This document shows positions 5,049 through 7,413 of a DNA stretch of 7,413 nucleotides, one piece after another; the first letter of the stretch is position 1, and each line of letters begins with the position of its first letter. Source of the DNA: Flavobacteriales bacterium. GTDB lineage: Bacteria > Bacteroidota > Bacteroidia > Flavobacteriales_D > Crocinitomicaceae. The DNA lies in contig JABJEE010000254.1 of NCBI GenBank assembly GCA_018665005.1, positions 1 to 7,413 of the forward strand, given 5' to 3'. The position numbers and the translations under genes were made by a program. The notes beneath the pieces are model-generated. The model searched no databases, had not been told where the DNA came from, and was given only the letters and a program-made list of their open reading frames with translations.

Positions 5049-7413
5049 TTATTCTTCCGACAACTTCTCAAGCTCAGAAACCACCTGAAGTAATTGATCA
5101 CTCTCTGTGATATTTTCTTCTATCACCAAAGCGTTAATGATTTCTTGACATTGTTCTATGGAATAAGCAATAATACGATCATAATACATCGCAACATACC
5201 CACCACCATTCTCTTTATAATAACCCAATATTTTAGGCATTTTCTGTAATAGATCTATATCCTGCATCAAGGCATAGGTCAAATAAGAAAACAAAACACG
5301 CATCTCATCTTCCCCCGAGGCACCACCATTGTAAATCAAATCCTCAAAGAATACTTGTTCTTGAGCTTCCCCCATTTTACTGTATGCCTCAGCCAATGTG
5401 ATTTTTAAAGACAGTGATGCACCATCCTCCATTAACCTTGCCTCAGTCAATGCTTGAGACGGATTTAAGTCAACCAATGCTTGAAAAGCACTAGACCTAA
5501 CGTTCGAGGAAGGATCGTTGCTAATCGCTTCTTTAAACAGGGCCATTAGTGTCGCTTCCTCTTCTCCAGACTTGTCTAGCATTTGTATCATCTCTGCACG
5601 AACTTTTGAAACAGAGTCGTTTTTTGCAAGTTTTATCATCTTATTAGAAATATCCGTATTCCCAGAACATCCCAATTGATACGCTATTGATGCCGCTTCA
5701 ATTCTTATATTCCAAAAAGGGTCATCCAATGCATCCGAAAGTAAATTTTGTGTTTCTACTGTATTCGACTTACTTGCTCTTCTCAATCCAACAATACGCG
5801 ACTTGTATGCTTTAGAATTATAAAACTGATGTCTAAATTGATCCGCTGATTTTTCTTCATATATTTTTGCTAATAAATCTTGTTTAGGATCGATTTGAAT
5901 ATTTTTAATTTCACCAGAGTAGCTTAACTCAAATTCTTGCTCCAATTCATCAATAACAATATCATGCACAACCACCTCGTCTCCTGACCAAATTAAAACC
6001 TGTGTTGGAATTTTATAAATCGGAAAATCTTCAATGTTTTGTCTTTGTTTTACCTTAAATAGTATGGTTTGATCATCTGTAACTTCGTAATCAGTAAATA
6101 AAATTAAATGTCCTTTACCTAAAAACCATTGGTTAAAGAACCAATTTAAATCTTCACCACTGACCTCCTCAAATGCGAGTCTTAAATGATGAAACTCGGC
6201 CGCCTTATATTTATTCGTTGTCAAATAGTTATTTAGCCCTTTAAAGAATGCCTCATCTCCTAAATAGCTACGTAGCATGTGTAAAATCCGCCCCCCTTTG
6301 TTATAAGAATGTCCGTCGAACATGTCTTCTTTGTCAAAATGATCAAACCAAATTAAATCATGATAACCCTGATAAGATGCTGATTGGAAATAACCATCGG
6401 CCTCCATTTCAGCCTGATAATCTGCCTCGTCCATTCCATAACGATACTCATCCCACAAATATTGAGAGTAATTGGCAAAAGATTCATTTAATGGAAGATT
6501 CGCCCATGACTCACAAGTCACTAAATCTCCAAACCAGTGATGAAATAACTCATGCGCAATAGTAGACTGATCATTCCCATCAAGCAAGTCTTCTTTGTCC
6601 TTGTACACATATTCGCCAAAAATAACAGCACCTGTGTTTTCCATGGCTCCTGACACATAATCTCTCACAACAACCTGGTTGTACTTGTCCCAAGGATATT
6701 CAAGGTCTAATAACTCAGAGAAATAACCAATCATATTTGGTGTTTCTCCAAAAATGCCCCGAGCATCTTCTTTATGTTCTGGCTCAACGTAATAATTGAC
6801 TTCAATTTTAGATCCGTCTTTTTTGGTGTAAGAATCTTTTACAATACTATACTCTCCAATTGCCATCATAAATAAATATGGCGCATGTGGAAGATCCTGT
6901 TTCCAATAATCCGTTCTTGTTCCGTCTTTATTCTTTTTTGAAGAAACCAAATCACCATTTGAAAGCGTTACATACTTGTCTTCAACAGTAATATAAATTT
7001 CTTGAGTGGTTTTTGCATTTGGAGAATCAATTGTAGGGAACCAAACTGAATTGGCTTGTGTCTCTCCTTGAGTCCAAATTTGTGGCATTTTATTTTTCTC
7101 CTCTCCTTTTGGATTGATAAAATACAATCCCTTGTCTCCTGTTATCGCCGAGCTTCCTCCCATTTCAAGTTCATCAGGTTTAGAAACATACTCAATGCTT
7201 ATCGTATATTGCTCTGTACTTTTATAAGTACGACCCAAGTCAATATTTAATTTTAAAGCATCATTGTAAGTGTAGTTTAAATCAGCCCCATTCATTTGAA
7301 CTTTCAAAATATCCATTCCTTTGGCATCCAAAACCAACTCATCTGATTCATAAAAATGTGGCTTGGCAGTAATCGTTGCTTTACCGTTCAACTGTGATTC
7401 ATTCCAATTAAAA
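5049..7413 (-). CDS. M1-family zinc aminopeptidase with C-terminal HEAT-like repeats (5' end beyond window)
   Basis: This is a zinc metallo-aminopeptidase that removes N-terminal residues from peptides. The frame is open to the window edge and reads FNWNESQLNGKA before the TTG at 7391. Known relatives continue upstream, so that TTG is not the real start; the N-terminus and any signal peptide are outside. Numbering from 7391: N-terminal beta domain (1 to about 200); substrate-binding GAMEN motif (248-252); zinc site HELFH (280-284), with His280 and His284 as ligands and the third ligand Glu303 in NESFA, an exact HEXXH-X18-E; and catalytic Tyr363 in YNKGG. A beta-sandwich segment follows (about 427-503). 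HEAT-like helical repeats come next, with units near 552 (DDPFWNIRIEAA), 588 (NDSVSKVRAEM) and 623 (NDPSSNVRSSAF), about 35 residues apart. The ERAP1-type C-terminal domain is not recognisable; helical repeats occupy its place. In Bacteroidota such enzymes are usually exported, but that cannot be seen here. Confidence 0.96.
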   Translation of the reverse strand, partial: FNWNESQLNGKATITAKPHFYESDELVLDAKGMDILKVQMNGADLNYTYNDALKLNIDLGRTYKSTEQYTISIEYVSKPDELEMGGSSAITGDKGLYFINPKGEEKNKMPQIWTQGETQANSVWFPTIDSPNAKTTQEIYITVEDKYVTLSNGDLVSSKKNKDGTRTDYWKQDLPHAPYLFMMAIGEYSIVKDSYTKKDGSKIEVNYYVEPEHKEDARGIFGETPNMIGYFSELLDLEYPWDKYNQVVVRDYVSGAMENTGAVIFGEYVYKDKEDLLDGNDQSTIAHELFHHWFGDLVTCESWANLPLNESFANYSQYLWDEYRYGMDEADYQAEMEADGYFQSASYQGYHDLIWFDHFDKEDMFDGHSYNKGGRILHMLRSYLGDEAFFKGLNNYLTTNKYKAAEFHHLRLAFEEVSGEDLNWFFNQWFLGKGHLILFTDYEVTDDQTILFKVKQRQNIEDFPIYKIPTQVLIWSGDEVVVHDIVIDELEQEFELSYSGEIKNIQIDPKQDLLAKIYEEKSADQFRHQFYNSKAYKSRIVGLRRASKSNTVETQNLLSDALDDPFWNIRIEAASIAYQLGCSGNTDISNKMIKLAKNDSVSKVRAEMIQMLDKSGEEEATLMALFKEAISNDPSSNVRSSAFQALVDLNPSQALTEARLMEDGASLSLKITLAEAYSKMGEAQEQVFFEDLIYNGGASGEDEMRVLFSYLTYALMQDIDLLQKMPKILGYYKENGGGYVAMYYDRIIAYSIEQCQEIINALVIEENITESDQLLQVVSELEKLSEE

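Noticed and set aside
6248..6562. 104-residue plus-strand open frame, His- and Cys-containing
   Set aside because: It is antisense to the zinc-site region of the M1 aminopeptidase. The open frame follows from codon bias in that conserved stretch.
7056..7250. 64-residue plus-strand open frame
   Set aside because: It is antisense within the N-terminal domain of the M1 aminopeptidase and has no supporting signal.
7389..7391. TTG as start codon of the M1 aminopeptidase
   Set aside because: The frame stays open to the window edge with family-like sequence (FNWNESQLNGKA). The true start is outside the window.

Overview
The window reads as a chromosomal stretch from a low-GC member of the Bacteroidota, probably Flavobacteriales. 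Three things point there. The likely promoters have the Bacteroidota form TTG-N(18-20)-TAnnTTTG, with no clear Shine-Dalgarno sequences. One gene encodes a lipoprotein with an SC-type lipobox and the Cys-flanked NYN...DDGTC motif common in marine Bacteroidota. The RecA, Bcp, M1 peptidase and pyrophosphatase sequences also look flavobacterial. The genus cannot be named from the sequence alone.

All five genes lie on the minus strand, so transcription runs from high to low coordinates. In that order they are: an M1-family zinc aminopeptidase with C-terminal HEAT-like repeats (5049-7413, its 5' end beyond the window); the peroxiredoxin bcp (4467-4934); recA (3356-4387); a small secreted lipoprotein with an Ig-like DUF5011-type domain (2544-3263); and a K+-dependent-type membrane pyrophosphatase hppA (1-2430, its 3' end beyond the window). 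There are no RNA genes, mobile elements or CRISPR arrays, and no gene-free gap longer than about 115 bases.

This is not one long operon. A TAnnTTTG element lies upstream of bcp, recA, the lipoprotein gene and hppA. Strong intrinsic terminators follow recA and the lipoprotein gene. The genes look like independent units: redox defence, DNA repair, envelope protein, ion pumping and peptide degradation.

Two points stand out. First, the membrane pyrophosphatase runs in frame, without a stop, into a cysteine-rich tail with 15 Cys in the last 73 visible residues. From the known topology of the family this tail should face the periplasm. Second, a perfect 17-bp inverted repeat is centred exactly on the -33 TTG of the recA promoter, which makes it a good candidate operator for a DNA-damage regulator. 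I see no evidence of a wholly new multi-gene system here.
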